NCBI GenBank assembly: GCA_937980205.1
Contig: CALJKW010000009.1
Coordinates: forward strand, 1 to 64,000
Direction of reading: 5' to 3'
Origin: an uncultured Myxococcales bacterium
Lineage (GTDB): Bacteria > Myxococcota > Myxococcia > Myxococcales > Myxococcaceae
DNA: 64,000 nt
The position numbers and the translations under genes were made by a program. A model generated the notes under the pieces. That model worked only from the letters and a program-made list of their open reading frames with translations, had not been told where the DNA came from and ran no database searches. Of this stretch, positions 15,233 to 23,671 are shown piece after piece; within the stretch, counting starts at the first letter, position 1; each line of letters starts with the position of its first letter.

Positions 15233-16684
15233 CTAATCGTGAAGGTCGACCGAGAGGACGTTGTCGGCGCCGGGCTCGACGTCGATGGTCGTCATCACCG
15301 TCTTGCCCAGCTCGGGGTTACGGACCTCGAAGGTCCGGCGCCCCACGGGGACCTTCGCTTCGAACGGCGCGATGCCCAGCTTCTTCCCCTCGAGCCAGAC
15401 GTCCGCCCAGGGCTTCACCTCGAAACGAACAATCGCCACCCGCCCCCTCTCGCCTCGTAGGGGAGAGGGCTGGGGTGAGGGGGCAGTCAGAGGCGGAAGG
15501 GGCGGCTCGGCCTGCACGGGCTCAGGAGCAGGAGCAGGAGCGGTGTCGACAGGCGGAGGAGCAGGAGCAGGTGCCGTGTTGACAGGCGTAGGAGCAGGAG
15601 CAGGAGCGGTGTCGACCGGAGGTGGCCGAGACGGCGCGATTGATGGTTGCGCCGGAATCGACGCCGGCGGAGGCACGTCGTCCCCGCGCAGCAGCACACC
15701 GGCGAGCGCCACACTCACGGCGAGCGCAGCAGCGGGGGCAATCCACATCGCGAGCCGGCGCTTGCCGCCCTGGGTGAGCTGGGTGGTCAGCGCATCGGCG
15801 CGCTGGACGCCCTGGTCGGCGCCGACGTCACGGATCGCTTGGGCGACCTCGGCATGGGGCGCAGCGAGCCGACCGAGCGCGAGCACGAGGCCGGTGAGCG
15901 AGTCGGGTCGATGCTTCGGGTTCTTCTCGAGCGCGGCCTCCACCCACTCGGCGACGTCGGCGGGGGCGCGCTCGAGCCGCGGCGCCGGCTGATTCACGAC
16001 CTTGTCGAGCGTCTCGACCTCGTTCTTGCCGAGGAAGGCGTAGCGGCCCTCGAAGAGCTCGTACACGGTGGCGGCGAAGGCGAAGTAGTCGCTCTTGTGC
16101 GTGGGCGGAGCGCCCTCGAGCAGCTCGGGGGCGGCGTAGGCGACCTTGCCTTTGAAGGCGCCGGCGCGGGTGAGGCCGGCGATGCCGGCGATGCGGGCGA
16201 CTCCGAAGTCGGCGAGCTTCGAGCGGCCGTCGAGGTCGACGAGGATGTTGTCGGACGAGATGTCGCGGTGGACGAGGTCGTGCAGGCCCTGGTCGGGCAC
16301 GTGGAGCGCGTGGACGTAGGCGAGCCCCTTCGCGGCGTCGCAGAGGATGGTGGCGGCGACGCGCGGGTCGAGGAACTTCGAGAGCTCGAGGTGGGCGCGC
16401 AGGATTCTCCGCGCCGAGCGGCCGGCGACGTACTCCATGGCGAGCCACGGCCCCTGCGCATCGGAGCCCGAGGCCTCGACGCGCACGACGTTGGGATGGT
16501 TGAGCAGCGCGCCGATGCGGGCCTCGCGCTCGAGCTGGGCGACGAGGTCCGGCTGCACGCTGCCGCCGCGCAGCCGCTTCAGCGCGACGAGGCGCGGGCC
16601 CGTCGGGTCCTTGACGATGGCGAGGTAGACGTCCGCCATTCCGCCGGAGCCGAGCAAGGGGCCCTGCTGCCAAGTGAAGGACAC
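15233..16684 (-). CDS. Transmembrane Ser/Thr protein kinase
   Basis: A 483-aa eukaryote-like kinase. N-terminal catalytic domain: glycine loop LLGSGGMADVY (10-20), Lys36, Glu54, HRD 139-141 with DISSDNILVD, DFG 159-161 and AYAAPELLEG. One membrane helix lies near 320-343 (MWIAPAAALAVSVALAGVLL). A Pro/Ala-rich linker with three near-repeats (PVDTAPAPAP) leads to a C-terminal PEGA-like beta domain (VKPWADVWLEGKKLGIAPF) that would be periplasmic. The kinase should be active by motif content. The linker also contains a REP-like palindrome read in frame as SPQPSPLRGERG. Confidence 0.93.
   Translation of the reverse strand: MSFTWQQGPLLGSGGMADVYLAIVKDPTGPRLVALKRLRGGSVQPDLVAQLEREARIGALLNHPNVVRVEASGSDAQGPWLAMEYVAGRSARRILRAHLELSKFLDPRVAATILCDAAKGLAYVHALHVPDQGLHDLVHRDISSDNILVDLDGRSKLADFGVARIAGIAGLTRAGAFKGKVAYAAPELLEGAPPTHKSDYFAFAATVYELFEGRYAFLGKNEVETLDKVVNQPAPRLERAPADVAEWVEAALEKNPKHRPDSLTGLVLALGRLAAPHAEVAQAIRDVGADQGVQRADALTTQLTQGGKRRLAMWIAPAAALAVSVALAGVLLRGDDVPPPASIPAQPSIAPSRPPPVDTAPAPAPTPVNTAPAPAPPPVDTAPAPAPEPVQAEPPLPPLTAPSPQPSPLRGERGRVAIVRFEVKPWADVWLEGKKLGIAPFEAKVPVGRRTFEVRNPELGKTVMTTIDVEPGADNVLSVDLHD
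15441..15483. repeat. REP-like palindromic element inside the kinase coding sequence
   Basis: The arms CCCTCTCGCCT (15445-15455) and AGGGGAGAGGG (15459-15469) form an 11-bp stem with one mismatch and a 3-base loop, followed by GCTGGGGTGAGGGGG. On the minus strand this reads as the CCCTCACCCCAGCCCTCTCC-type dispersed repeat of many proteobacterial genomes, usually intergenic. Here it encodes part of the kinase linker without breaking the frame. Confidence 0.7.
15520..15620. repeat. Tandem 33-36-bp repeat encoding the kinase Pro-Ala linker
   Basis: Three imperfect units built on GGAGCAGGAGCAGG and GTGTCGAC blocks encode P-V-[DN]-T-A-P-A-P-A-P on the minus strand. It extends the juxtamembrane linker between the membrane helix and the C-terminal domain, and its copy number may vary between strains. 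Confidence 0.75.
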
Positions 16685-16708
16685 GCGCGCGCATCACAGC
16701 ACGGCGCT

Positions 16709-16975
16709 TCACGGGCAGGGAATGTCGACCGTGCGCGTCGACGCGTTGCACGCCCCACCCGCCTTCGCTGAGCCGCACGCGCAGATGTCGATTCCACTGC
16801 ACCCCGCGGGAATCGGCACACACTCAGACGTCCCCGACGGCGTCCCGCCCTGCGCACCGCAGCAGGTGCACGTGTTGCGGCAGTAGTGCGTCGGCCCGCA
16901 CGTCGTCGACCCGCACGGCACCGACGACACGCTTCCGCAGCCGACGAGCAGCAGCACGGCGAAGATTCGTCTCAT
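16709..16975 (-). CDS. Small cysteine-rich lipoprotein
   Basis: An 88-aa lipoprotein: MRRIFAVLLLVGC signal with Cys13 as lipid site, then about ten further cysteines in a short secreted domain (CGSTTCGPTHYCRNTCTCCG, and later CSGIDICACG). The dense Cys spacing suggests a disulfide-bonded knot. No family is recognised. It precedes the kinase gene on the same strand by 24 bases and may share its transcript. The ATG at 16975 is chosen because it opens on the signal sequence. Confidence 0.7.
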   Translation of the reverse strand: MRRIFAVLLLVGCGSVSSVPCGSTTCGPTHYCRNTCTCCGAQGGTPSGTSECVPIPAGCSGIDICACGSAKAGGACNASTRTVDIPCP

Positions 16976-17057
16976 GCGCGCGCGTTCAGCAATCGACGTG
17001 CCGCAGAGGTTGCACCGCAAACCGCGCGGTTGCACCGGGCCCGCCCACGAAAATCCG

Positions 17058-19319
17058 TCAGAGCATCGCGCCGGGATCCACGTCGAGCGTCACACGCACC
17101 GACGACGGCAGCTCGGGCAGCAGCGCCTCGGCCGCCGACAGCGGCCGCTCGAGCGCGGCGTGCGTCGGGCCCTTGAGCAGCAGCTGCCACCGCGTCTTGC
17201 CCTTGATCTTCGAGATCGGCGCCGGAGCCGGCCCCAAGAGCCGCACGCCATGCGCCGGCGGAGGCAGGTGGTCCGCCATCGCCTTCCCCAGCGCCCGCGC
17301 CACGCGCGCCGTGTCTTCCGGGTGCGAGCCCTCGATGCGCACCGCCGCGAGCCGCGAATACGGAGGCCACGCCAGCAGCCGCCGCCTCCGCAGCTCCTCC
17401 TTCGAGAAGCCCTCGAAGTCGTGGTGCAGCACGCGCGCGACCGGCTCGGCCTGCGGGTTGTACGTCTGCACCAGCACGCGCCCCGCATCGACGCCGCGGC
17501 CCGCGCGCCCGCCGACCTGCGTGAGCAGGTGGAACGTGCGCTCCGCCGCGCGGAAGTCGGGCAGCGCCAGCGCCGTGTCCGCCATCACCACGCACACCAG
17601 CGTCACGCCGGGGAAGTCGTGCCCCTTCGCGACCATCTGCGTTCCGACCAGCACGTCGATCTCCCGCCGCGCGAACGACGCGAGCAGCTCGGTGAGCGCC
17701 TCGGCCGACGTCACCGCGTCGCGATCGAGCCGGCCGACGCGCGCGTGTGGAAACGCCTCGGCGACCTCGGCCTCGACCTTCTCCGTCCCCATGCCGAGGC
17801 GAATCAGCGGCCCCGTGCACGCCGGGCAGCCGTCCGGAATGAACTCGTGCCGGTTGCAGTAGTGGCACAAGAGCCGCCGGCTGCCGTGGTGGTGCGTCAT
17901 GCACACGTCGCAGTCGCGGCACTTGAGGCTCTGCCCGCAGACCTCGCACACGAGGAACGTGTCGTAGCCGCGCCGGTTCAGGAACAAGATGACCTGCTGG
18001 TTGCGCGAGAGCACGTCCTCCATCGCCTCGCGCAGCGGCGCCGAGAGGATCGGAGGCTCCGCCGTGCGCGGCTCGTCCTTCTTCCGCGGCCGCTCGATGC
18101 GCAGATCGACGAGCCCGACGTTCGGCATCGGCCGATCGTCGACCCGGCGCGTGAGCTGCACGAGCTTGTACCGGCCGCGGTTCGTGTTCTCGAGCGTCTC
18201 CAGCGAGGGAGTCGCCGAGCCCAACACCACCAGCGCCTGCGCCTGCCGCGCACGCACGACCGCGAGATCGCGCGCGTGGTACCGCAGCTTCTCTTCCTGC
18301 TTGAACGAGGGATCGTGCTCTTCGTCGACGACGATGACGCCGAGGTTGGCGACGGGCGCGAAGATCGCGCTGCGGACTCCGACGGCGATGCGCTGCTCGC
18401 CTTTGCGCAGCGACTGGAAGTTCCGGTACCGCTCCGAGTCTTTGAGCGCCGAGTGCAGCACGGCGACCTTCTGGCCGAAGCGGCTGCGGAAGCGGCCGAC
18501 GAGCTGCGGGGTCAGCGCGATCTCCGGCACCAGCACCAGCGCGCCCTTGCCGAGCTCGAGCGCGCGCTCGACGAGCCGCAGGTAGACCTCGGTCTTGCCG
18601 CTGCCAGTGACTCCGTGGAGCAGGTACGGCTCGAAGCCGCCGCGATCGAGCGCGGCGCCGAGCGTCTCCATCGCGTTCTGCTGCTCTTCGGTGAGCACCG
18701 CCGGCCGCTCGGCGCCGAGGCCTTCGGCGACCGTCTGCACCCGCTTGCGCGCCTCGAGCCGCACGAGTTCCTTCTCGGCGAGCTTCTTGAGCGTCTCGCG
18801 CGCACCGGGGATCGCGTGGGAGACCTCTTCCACCGTCGCGGTGCGGCCGACGGCGAGCAGGTACTGCAGCGTCGCGCGCTGCGCGTGCGCGCCCTTCGGC
18901 AGCTCGTCCGGGTCCGGCAGGCCGAGCACGTGCGCCCACCACTCGACGTCCTGCTTCGCCTCTTTCTCCTCGTCGGGCTTCGCGAGCTGCGGAGGCAGCG
19001 CCGCCTTCAGCGCCTCGCCGAGCGGGTACCGGTAGTGCCGCGCGGCGAAGCGCACGAGCTCGACGACGTCGGGCGTGAGCACCGGCTCGGGCTCGAGCGC
19101 GCAGTCGATGGGCTTGAGCTTCGCCGCGACCTCTGCGGACGGCGGCGGCGCGTCGGCGAGGAAGAACGCGAGCGCGGTGGCGCGGCCGAACGGCACGCGA
19201 ATGCGCTGCCCGGGCGTGAGCTTCCCGCGCAGCGCCGACGGCACCAGGTACGTGAACTCGCCGCGCAGGGGCCGGCCGACCGCAACGGAGGCGTACGGGC
19301 TGGCGTCGAGGTTCGACAT
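17058..19319 (-). CDS. priA: Primosomal replication-restart helicase PriA
   Basis: A 753-aa 3'-to-5' helicase that reloads the replisome at stalled forks. It has an N-terminal DNA-binding domain (to about 105) and Walker A GVTGSGKT (236-243). The DEEH box is at 332-335 and the helicase motif LGSATPS near 367-373. A zinc-binding cysteine cluster (C458, C461, C467, C470, C485, C488, C498, C501, with C473 as an extra cysteine) sits between the helicase lobes, followed by GTQMVAKGHDFPGV and QVGGRAGRG. All catalytic parts are intact. It is transcribed alone or with the small lipoprotein gene downstream. Confidence 0.97.
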   Translation of the reverse strand: MSNLDASPYASVAVGRPLRGEFTYLVPSALRGKLTPGQRIRVPFGRATALAFFLADAPPPSAEVAAKLKPIDCALEPEPVLTPDVVELVRFAARHYRYPLGEALKAALPPQLAKPDEEKEAKQDVEWWAHVLGLPDPDELPKGAHAQRATLQYLLAVGRTATVEEVSHAIPGARETLKKLAEKELVRLEARKRVQTVAEGLGAERPAVLTEEQQNAMETLGAALDRGGFEPYLLHGVTGSGKTEVYLRLVERALELGKGALVLVPEIALTPQLVGRFRSRFGQKVAVLHSALKDSERYRNFQSLRKGEQRIAVGVRSAIFAPVANLGVIVVDEEHDPSFKQEEKLRYHARDLAVVRARQAQALVVLGSATPSLETLENTNRGRYKLVQLTRRVDDRPMPNVGLVDLRIERPRKKDEPRTAEPPILSAPLREAMEDVLSRNQQVILFLNRRGYDTFLVCEVCGQSLKCRDCDVCMTHHHGSRRLLCHYCNRHEFIPDGCPACTGPLIRLGMGTEKVEAEVAEAFPHARVGRLDRDAVTSAEALTELLASFARREIDVLVGTQMVAKGHDFPGVTLVCVVMADTALALPDFRAAERTFHLLTQVGGRAGRGVDAGRVLVQTYNPQAEPVARVLHHDFEGFSKEELRRRRLLAWPPYSRLAAVRIEGSHPEDTARVARALGKAMADHLPPPAHGVRLLGPAPAPISKIKGKTRWQLLLKGPTHAALERPLSAAEALLPELPSSVRVTLDVDPGAML

Positions 19320-19365
19320 CCGGGGGGCCGCGCTTCATAGCGCAGGGGTCTGACGTCGAAGAAAG

Positions 19366-19413
19366 GGGACAGGCCCCATTTTGAGACGTTCGTCTCAAAA
19401 TGGGGCCTGTCCC
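19366..19413. repeat. REPIN-like palindrome, copy 1
   Basis: Perfect 23-bp inverted repeat (19366-19388 with 19391-19413) and a 2-base loop, ending in GGGACAGG / CCTGTCCC. On the plus strand TATTTTTT follows, so it also has the form of an intrinsic terminator. It sits in the gap between the priA start and the hemerythrin stop. The sequence is a variant of copies 2 and 3 (GGGGAC core kept, inner arm different). Confidence 0.8.
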
Positions 19414-19441
19414 TATTTTTTCCTGCGTCGTTTCGAGCGCT

Positions 19442-19969
19442 TCAGTGCGCGCCGACGGCGCCTTGAGCGGACTCTTTGTTCGCGAGGTAGCGCTGGTCGA
19501 GCTCGTCCGACTCTTCCTTGCTGAAGATCTTCGCGGCTTCGGGGAAGAAGATGTTCTCCTCCTCGTCGACGTGGCTCTTCACGAGCTGAACGAGCGCCTC
19601 GAACCGCGGCAGCCAGGCGTCGGACGCGGTGTCGATGCCGTCGAGCTCCGAGATGAGCGCCTGCAGCGCGCCGGCCTCGGCCTCGTGCTCCTCCGCGTAC
19701 TGGCGAAGCTGCGCGTGCTGGCGGTAGGCCGGGTACACGACCTCGAGCTCACCCTGCTCGTGCGAGAGCAGCTCCATGCGGATCTTCGACCAGAGGTCGA
19801 GCCGCTTCTCCGGGTCGTTACTCAGCTTCGTACGCTCCAGCAGCATCGAAACTTCCCCGTGCTCCTTCACCAGCGTGTTGAAGACGCCGTGAAGCCCCTT
19901 CAGGGCTCCCTGCGCCTGCTTCAGTGCACCTGCGCCCTTGGCGCCGAGCTCTTCGAACGGATTCGGCAT
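19442..19969 (-). CDS. Hemerythrin HHE domain protein
   Basis: A 175-aa cytosolic protein with the di-iron hemerythrin pattern: EHGEVSMLLER, HEQGELEVVYP, EEHEAEAGAL and HVDEEENIFFP supply the expected His/Glu ligands over a four-helix bundle. In myxobacteria and other bacteria this class is linked to oxygen or nitric-oxide sensing and iron handling, but the role of this copy is unknown. The ATG at 19969 is preceded by a strong AAGGAG ribosome site 8 bases upstream. It lies 105 bases downstream of the secretin gene. Confidence 0.9.
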   Translation of the reverse strand: MPNPFEELGAKGAGALKQAQGALKGLHGVFNTLVKEHGEVSMLLERTKLSNDPEKRLDLWSKIRMELLSHEQGELEVVYPAYRQHAQLRQYAEEHEAEAGALQALISELDGIDTASDAWLPRFEALVQLVKSHVDEEENIFFPEAAKIFSKEESDELDQRYLANKESAQGAVGAH

Positions 19970-20074
19970 GACGTATCTCCTTGTTGATTTGCCCCTGGAG
20001 GCTGCATCGGCTGTGCCCGACGTGACCTCGCGCGGATGGCGCGCGCGCCCTGGGGCGTAGCGCCCCACCGCCCG

Positions 20075-22108
20075 TCACGGCGCGGGCGTCGGCTCGATCA
20101 CCGTCTCGCCCGGAGCGCCGGGGCCCCCGTTCTCGGGTCTGGCCTCTTCTCGCTTCAGCGCGCGGATCATCGACATCAACGGCCCGGGCCGCTTCGAGTA
20201 GTCCATCGGGTACTGCGTCTCGTCGGCGCCGTACGTCAGCTCGAGCAGGCGCTTGCGCTCCTCGACCTTCCGGTCCATCAGCCGCCGCAGATCGGCCGGC
20301 TCGTGGATGACGTGCGGCGTGAGGAACACGAGCAGGTTCACCTTGATCTTCTTCGTCGTGTCGCGCCGGAAGAGGCGGCCGATGATGGGAATGTCTCCGA
20401 GGATCGGCGTCTTCGAGATGTCCTCGATCACGCGGTCCTGCATGATCCCGCCGAGCACCACCGTCTCCGAGTCCTTCGCCACGATCGTCGTCTTCTGCGC
20501 GCGCGTCGACGTGATCGGCCCGAGCGAGTTCGAGCCCGACACCTCTTCGGCGTTCTGGTTGATGTCGAGGCGAATGTTGTCGCCCTCGCCGATGTGCGGC
20601 TTCACGATGAGCTTCAGCTCCACGCGCTCGCGCGTGACGCTGCCGGCGAACGCGGCGAGCGTCGTGGCGTTCTGCCCGGTCTGCGCGCTGAGCTGCTGCA
20701 TGAGCGCGGGGTTGAGCCCCTGCTGAAACGGAATGCGCTGGCCGACGCTGATCTCGGCCTCCTTGTTGTCGGTGGTGAGGATGTGCGGTGTCGACAGGAT
20801 GTTCGTGTCCGCCGTCGTCTGGTTCGCGGTGAACGACAGTCCGTACTGGCCGAGCTTGATGCCGAGCGCGCTCAGCGCGGAGAGCTGCGGGCCCTGCAGC
20901 CCGAAGAGCAGGCCCGACGCCGCCGCGAGGCCGTCGAGCGAGGCCGACGACGTCGCGCCGGTGGGCTGCGAGCCGACGACGAGGGGGACTCCGTCGGGGG
21001 CGGCGACGACGTGGCCCGAGGCGCCGACCTGGCTGTTGCGCTCGACGTAGACCTCCATCACGACGGTCTCGATGAACACCTGGCGGCGCGGAACATCGAG
21101 CTCCTCGATCAGCTCGACGAGGTTCCGGTATTCGCCCGCGCTCGCGACGATGACCAGCGCGTTGAGCGACTCGTTCGCGCTGATCTTCGGCTCGGTGCCC
21201 GCCTGCGGAGCCCCCGGCTTCACCACCGCCCGCGACGCGCTGATGACCTCGGTGAGGTTGCCGGCGAGCTCCTTCGCCTCGGCGTTCGCGAGCTTGTAGA
21301 CGTGCGCCTTGCCGTCGCCAGGCAGCGCGACGTCGAGCTGCGCGATGAGGTCGAGCGCGCGCTGCATCGTGGGCGGGCTCGCGACGATCACCAGCCGGTT
21401 GCTGCGCTCGTCCGCGGTGAGGGTGAACACCTCTGAAGGCTTCGGAGTCTTCGGCGCCAGCACGCGCGACACCTCGTCGCCGAGCGTCGCGGCGTCCGCG
21501 TGCCGCACCGGCACGACGCGCAGCTCCTCGGCGGCCTTCCGCTCGACGTCGACCGCCGCGATGATCCGCTCGAGCCGCTCGAGGTTGGAGCCCACCTCGT
21601 TCACGATCAGCGTCTCGGGTGGGAAGGCGGTGGCCTCGCCGCCGCCGCTCAGGAACTGCATCACCAGCGCCCGCAGCGGCTCGAGGTCGACGTGCTTCGC
21701 GGTGAACACGCGCGTCACCATCTCGTCGCGCGCCGGGAACTTCGTCTCGTCGTCGGCCACGAACGGAATCGGAGCGCCCTTCGCGCGCTGCTTCTCCATG
21801 ATGCGCACGAAGCGGCCGCTCGGCACCGCGGCGAGCCCGTTCGCGTCGAGCGCGGCGAGGAACGCGGCGTAGAACTGGTCCGCGTCGAGCTGCGTGTGGC
21901 CGTTCTCGGGCCCGATCATCGAGATCTTCCCGCGCACGTTGTCGGGGACGATGAACGCCTTGCAGGTGGCGTCGCTCACCGTCTGCACGAGCTTGTCGAG
22001 CTCCACCCGCTCGAAGAACGCCGAGAAGCGGCCGTTCTTGCGCAGCGCCTCGCAGCTCTTCTTCGGGTTCGCAGCGGCGACGAGCAGCACGACCAGCGCA
22101 ACAGGCAT
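20075..22108 (-). CDS. gspD: Type II secretion secretin (GspD-like)
   Basis: A 677-aa outer-membrane secretin. The signal peptide MPVALVVLLVAAANP supports the ATG at 22108 rather than longer readings into the upstream palindrome. N-domains follow (for example KAFIVPDNVRGKISM; LRALVMQFLSGGGEATAFPP), with KH-like repeats and a C-terminal secretin core (VEVYVERNSQVGASG to TPILGDIPIIGRLFRRD). The LGPITSTRAQKTTIVAKDSE and GGIMQDR segments are characteristic of GspD. It forms the pore for folded periplasmic proteins. No other gsp gene is in the window, so the rest of the machine must be encoded elsewhere. Confidence 0.88.
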   Translation of the reverse strand: MPVALVVLLVAAANPKKSCEALRKNGRFSAFFERVELDKLVQTVSDATCKAFIVPDNVRGKISMIGPENGHTQLDADQFYAAFLAALDANGLAAVPSGRFVRIMEKQRAKGAPIPFVADDETKFPARDEMVTRVFTAKHVDLEPLRALVMQFLSGGGEATAFPPETLIVNEVGSNLERLERIIAAVDVERKAAEELRVVPVRHADAATLGDEVSRVLAPKTPKPSEVFTLTADERSNRLVIVASPPTMQRALDLIAQLDVALPGDGKAHVYKLANAEAKELAGNLTEVISASRAVVKPGAPQAGTEPKISANESLNALVIVASAGEYRNLVELIEELDVPRRQVFIETVVMEVYVERNSQVGASGHVVAAPDGVPLVVGSQPTGATSSASLDGLAAASGLLFGLQGPQLSALSALGIKLGQYGLSFTANQTTADTNILSTPHILTTDNKEAEISVGQRIPFQQGLNPALMQQLSAQTGQNATTLAAFAGSVTRERVELKLIVKPHIGEGDNIRLDINQNAEEVSGSNSLGPITSTRAQKTTIVAKDSETVVLGGIMQDRVIEDISKTPILGDIPIIGRLFRRDTTKKIKVNLLVFLTPHVIHEPADLRRLMDRKVEERKRLLELTYGADETQYPMDYSKRPGPLMSMIRALKREEARPENGGPGAPGETVIEPTPAP

Positions 22109-22138
22109 GCGCCGGGCGGTAGCAGCGCCTGTGCCAGG

Positions 22139-22197
22139 AAATGGGGACTGTCCCCTTTTCGGGGCTTGGCGCTCGGAAAAGGGGACAGTCCCCATTT
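22139..22197. repeat. REPIN-like palindrome, copy 2
   Basis: 22-bp perfect arms (22139-22160 with 22176-22197) around a 15-base loop; each arm contains the self-complementary GGGGACTGTCCCC core followed by TTTTC. It lies in the divergent gap between the secretin and the spondin-domain gene. Arm sequence is identical to copy 3 at 60585-60634. Confidence 0.9.
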
Positions 22198-22312
22198 TCG
22201 GCCGGACAAGTTGTCAGCGCGTTCGTCAAAGGCCTTGTCATCGCGTCCGGGTTACCTGGCGCCCAGGCGCCGCGTACCGGGAGCACACCCGCTTTCTTCG
22301 AGGAGATCTCCC

Positions 22313-23668
22313 GTGCTTCGACGCTCCGTGCTGCTGCTGCTCGCCGCCTGCACCGGCTCTGCTTCCGGTCCCGCGCCCGTGACGGAAGTCCCGCCCACGA
22401 AGTTCCGCCTGCGCATCGCCAACGTCGCCGCGTTCGCGCAGGAGAAGAGCGGCGCCTTCAACACCCGCGTCGGAGGCTCCGCGCCCGGCGCCCTCGCCCC
22501 CGGAGACGCCTACGAGATCACCTTCACCGCCGGCCGCGGCCAGCGCCTCGCGTTCGCCACCATGTTCGGCGCCTCCAACGACTGGGTCTTCGCCACGCCG
22601 CCCGGCGGCATCGACCTGCACGCCGGCGACAGCAACGCGCCCACTTCGGGAGACATCACCCAGCAGATCTCCCTCTGGGACGTCGGCACCGAGATCGACG
22701 AGGAGCCCGGCGTCGGTCCGCACACCGGGCCGAACCAGGGCAGCTCCGGCGACGGCCCCGGAGCCGCCGACCCCATCGCCCGCGTCCGCAAGGTCGAGGG
22801 CATGTACACGCTCACCAGCGGCGCGAAGTTCGCCGTGCCGCCCGTCGCCTCGATGATCCGCGTCACGCTGACGCCGCGCGGGCAGGCGTTCACGCTGCGC
22901 ATCCAGAACGTCGCGAACGACACCTCGACGCTGATGACGTCGCAGGGCGCGAGGCCCGTGCGCATCTCTCCCGGCGTGTGGACGGTGGGCGCCGGAAGCG
23001 ACCCGCTGTTCAGCGAGGCGATGCCGGACCGCGGGCTCGGGCTCGAGGCGATCGCCGAGACGGGCAACCCCGAGGGCCTCGCGGCGTCGCTCAGGCCGCT
23101 CACCGGGCTGGCCACGCCGATCTCTCCCGGAGTGCTCGTCGTGCACCGCGGCAACGCTCCGCTCTTCACGCTCGGCGAGCGTGACCGCGGCCAGGGCCTC
23201 GAGCGCATCGCGGAGGACGGCTACGCGGTGCCGCTGCGCACCGCGCTCGGCGCCGACGCCACGCTCGAGGCCGTGAAGCTGTTCGACACGCCGGTGGGCC
23301 GCGACACGACGGGCCCCGCGCGTCCCGGCGGCGCGTACGAGATCGACTTCGACGCCGTGCCGGGCGACCGGCTGTCGTTCGTCACCATGTTCGGCTGGTC
23401 CAGCGACTGGTTCTTCGGCACCGACGAGCACGGCATCGAGCTGTTCGACGGAGACGAGCCCGTGCTCGGTCCAGTGACCGGCGACGTTCGGCTGTACGAC
23501 GTCGGCTCGGAGCTCAGCGAAGAGCCGCTCGTCGGGCCGCACACCGGGCCGCAGCAGAGCGGCGCCGACGTCGGCCCGGCGGACACCGATGCGCGCGTGC
23601 GTGAGGTGACCCCGGCGGAGTACGGCGTGCCGGTGTCACACCACCTCACTGTGTCGCTGTCGCGCTGA
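22313..23668 (+). CDS. Lipoprotein with two Spondin_N-like domains
   Basis: A 451-aa lipoprotein (VLLLLAACTG lipobox) starting at a GTG with a GAGGAG ribosome site. It carries two spondin-type domains, each starting with FRLRIANV / FTLRIQNV. Shared blocks are AYEITFTAGRGQRLAFATMF / AYEIDFDAVPGDRLSFVTMF, then a DW-[VF]-F-[AG]-T segment and EEP-[GL]-VGPHTGP. The second domain has an insertion containing a further internal duplication (ISPGVWTVGAGSDPLFSEAM and ISPGVLVVHRGNAPLFTLGE). Bacterial spondin proteins are surface or periplasmic with unknown ligands. It is convergent with the next gene (3 bases between stops). Confidence 0.88.
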   Translation: MLRRSVLLLLAACTGSASGPAPVTEVPPTKFRLRIANVAAFAQEKSGAFNTRVGGSAPGALAPGDAYEITFTAGRGQRLAFATMFGASNDWVFATPPGGIDLHAGDSNAPTSGDITQQISLWDVGTEIDEEPGVGPHTGPNQGSSGDGPGAADPIARVRKVEGMYTLTSGAKFAVPPVASMIRVTLTPRGQAFTLRIQNVANDTSTLMTSQGARPVRISPGVWTVGAGSDPLFSEAMPDRGLGLEAIAETGNPEGLAASLRPLTGLATPISPGVLVVHRGNAPLFTLGERDRGQGLERIAEDGYAVPLRTALGADATLEAVKLFDTPVGRDTTGPARPGGAYEIDFDAVPGDRLSFVTMFGWSSDWFFGTDEHGIELFDGDEPVLGPVTGDVRLYDVGSELSEEPLVGPHTGPQQSGADVGPADTDARVREVTPAEYGVPVSHHLTVSLSR

Positions 23669-23671
23669 TGC

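Noticed and set aside
13531..15582. Long plus-strand open frame rich in Leu and Arg
   Set aside because: It mirrors the coiled coil of the minus-strand pseudo-receiver gene; its composition reflects reversed Ala/Glu codons only.
15520..15620. CRISPR-like direct repeats
   Set aside because: Units are contiguous without spacers and encode the kinase linker in frame.
22108..22195. Extended secretin start with an MGTVPFS-type leader
   Set aside because: The leader is simply translation of REPIN copy 2; the true signal peptide starts at 22108.
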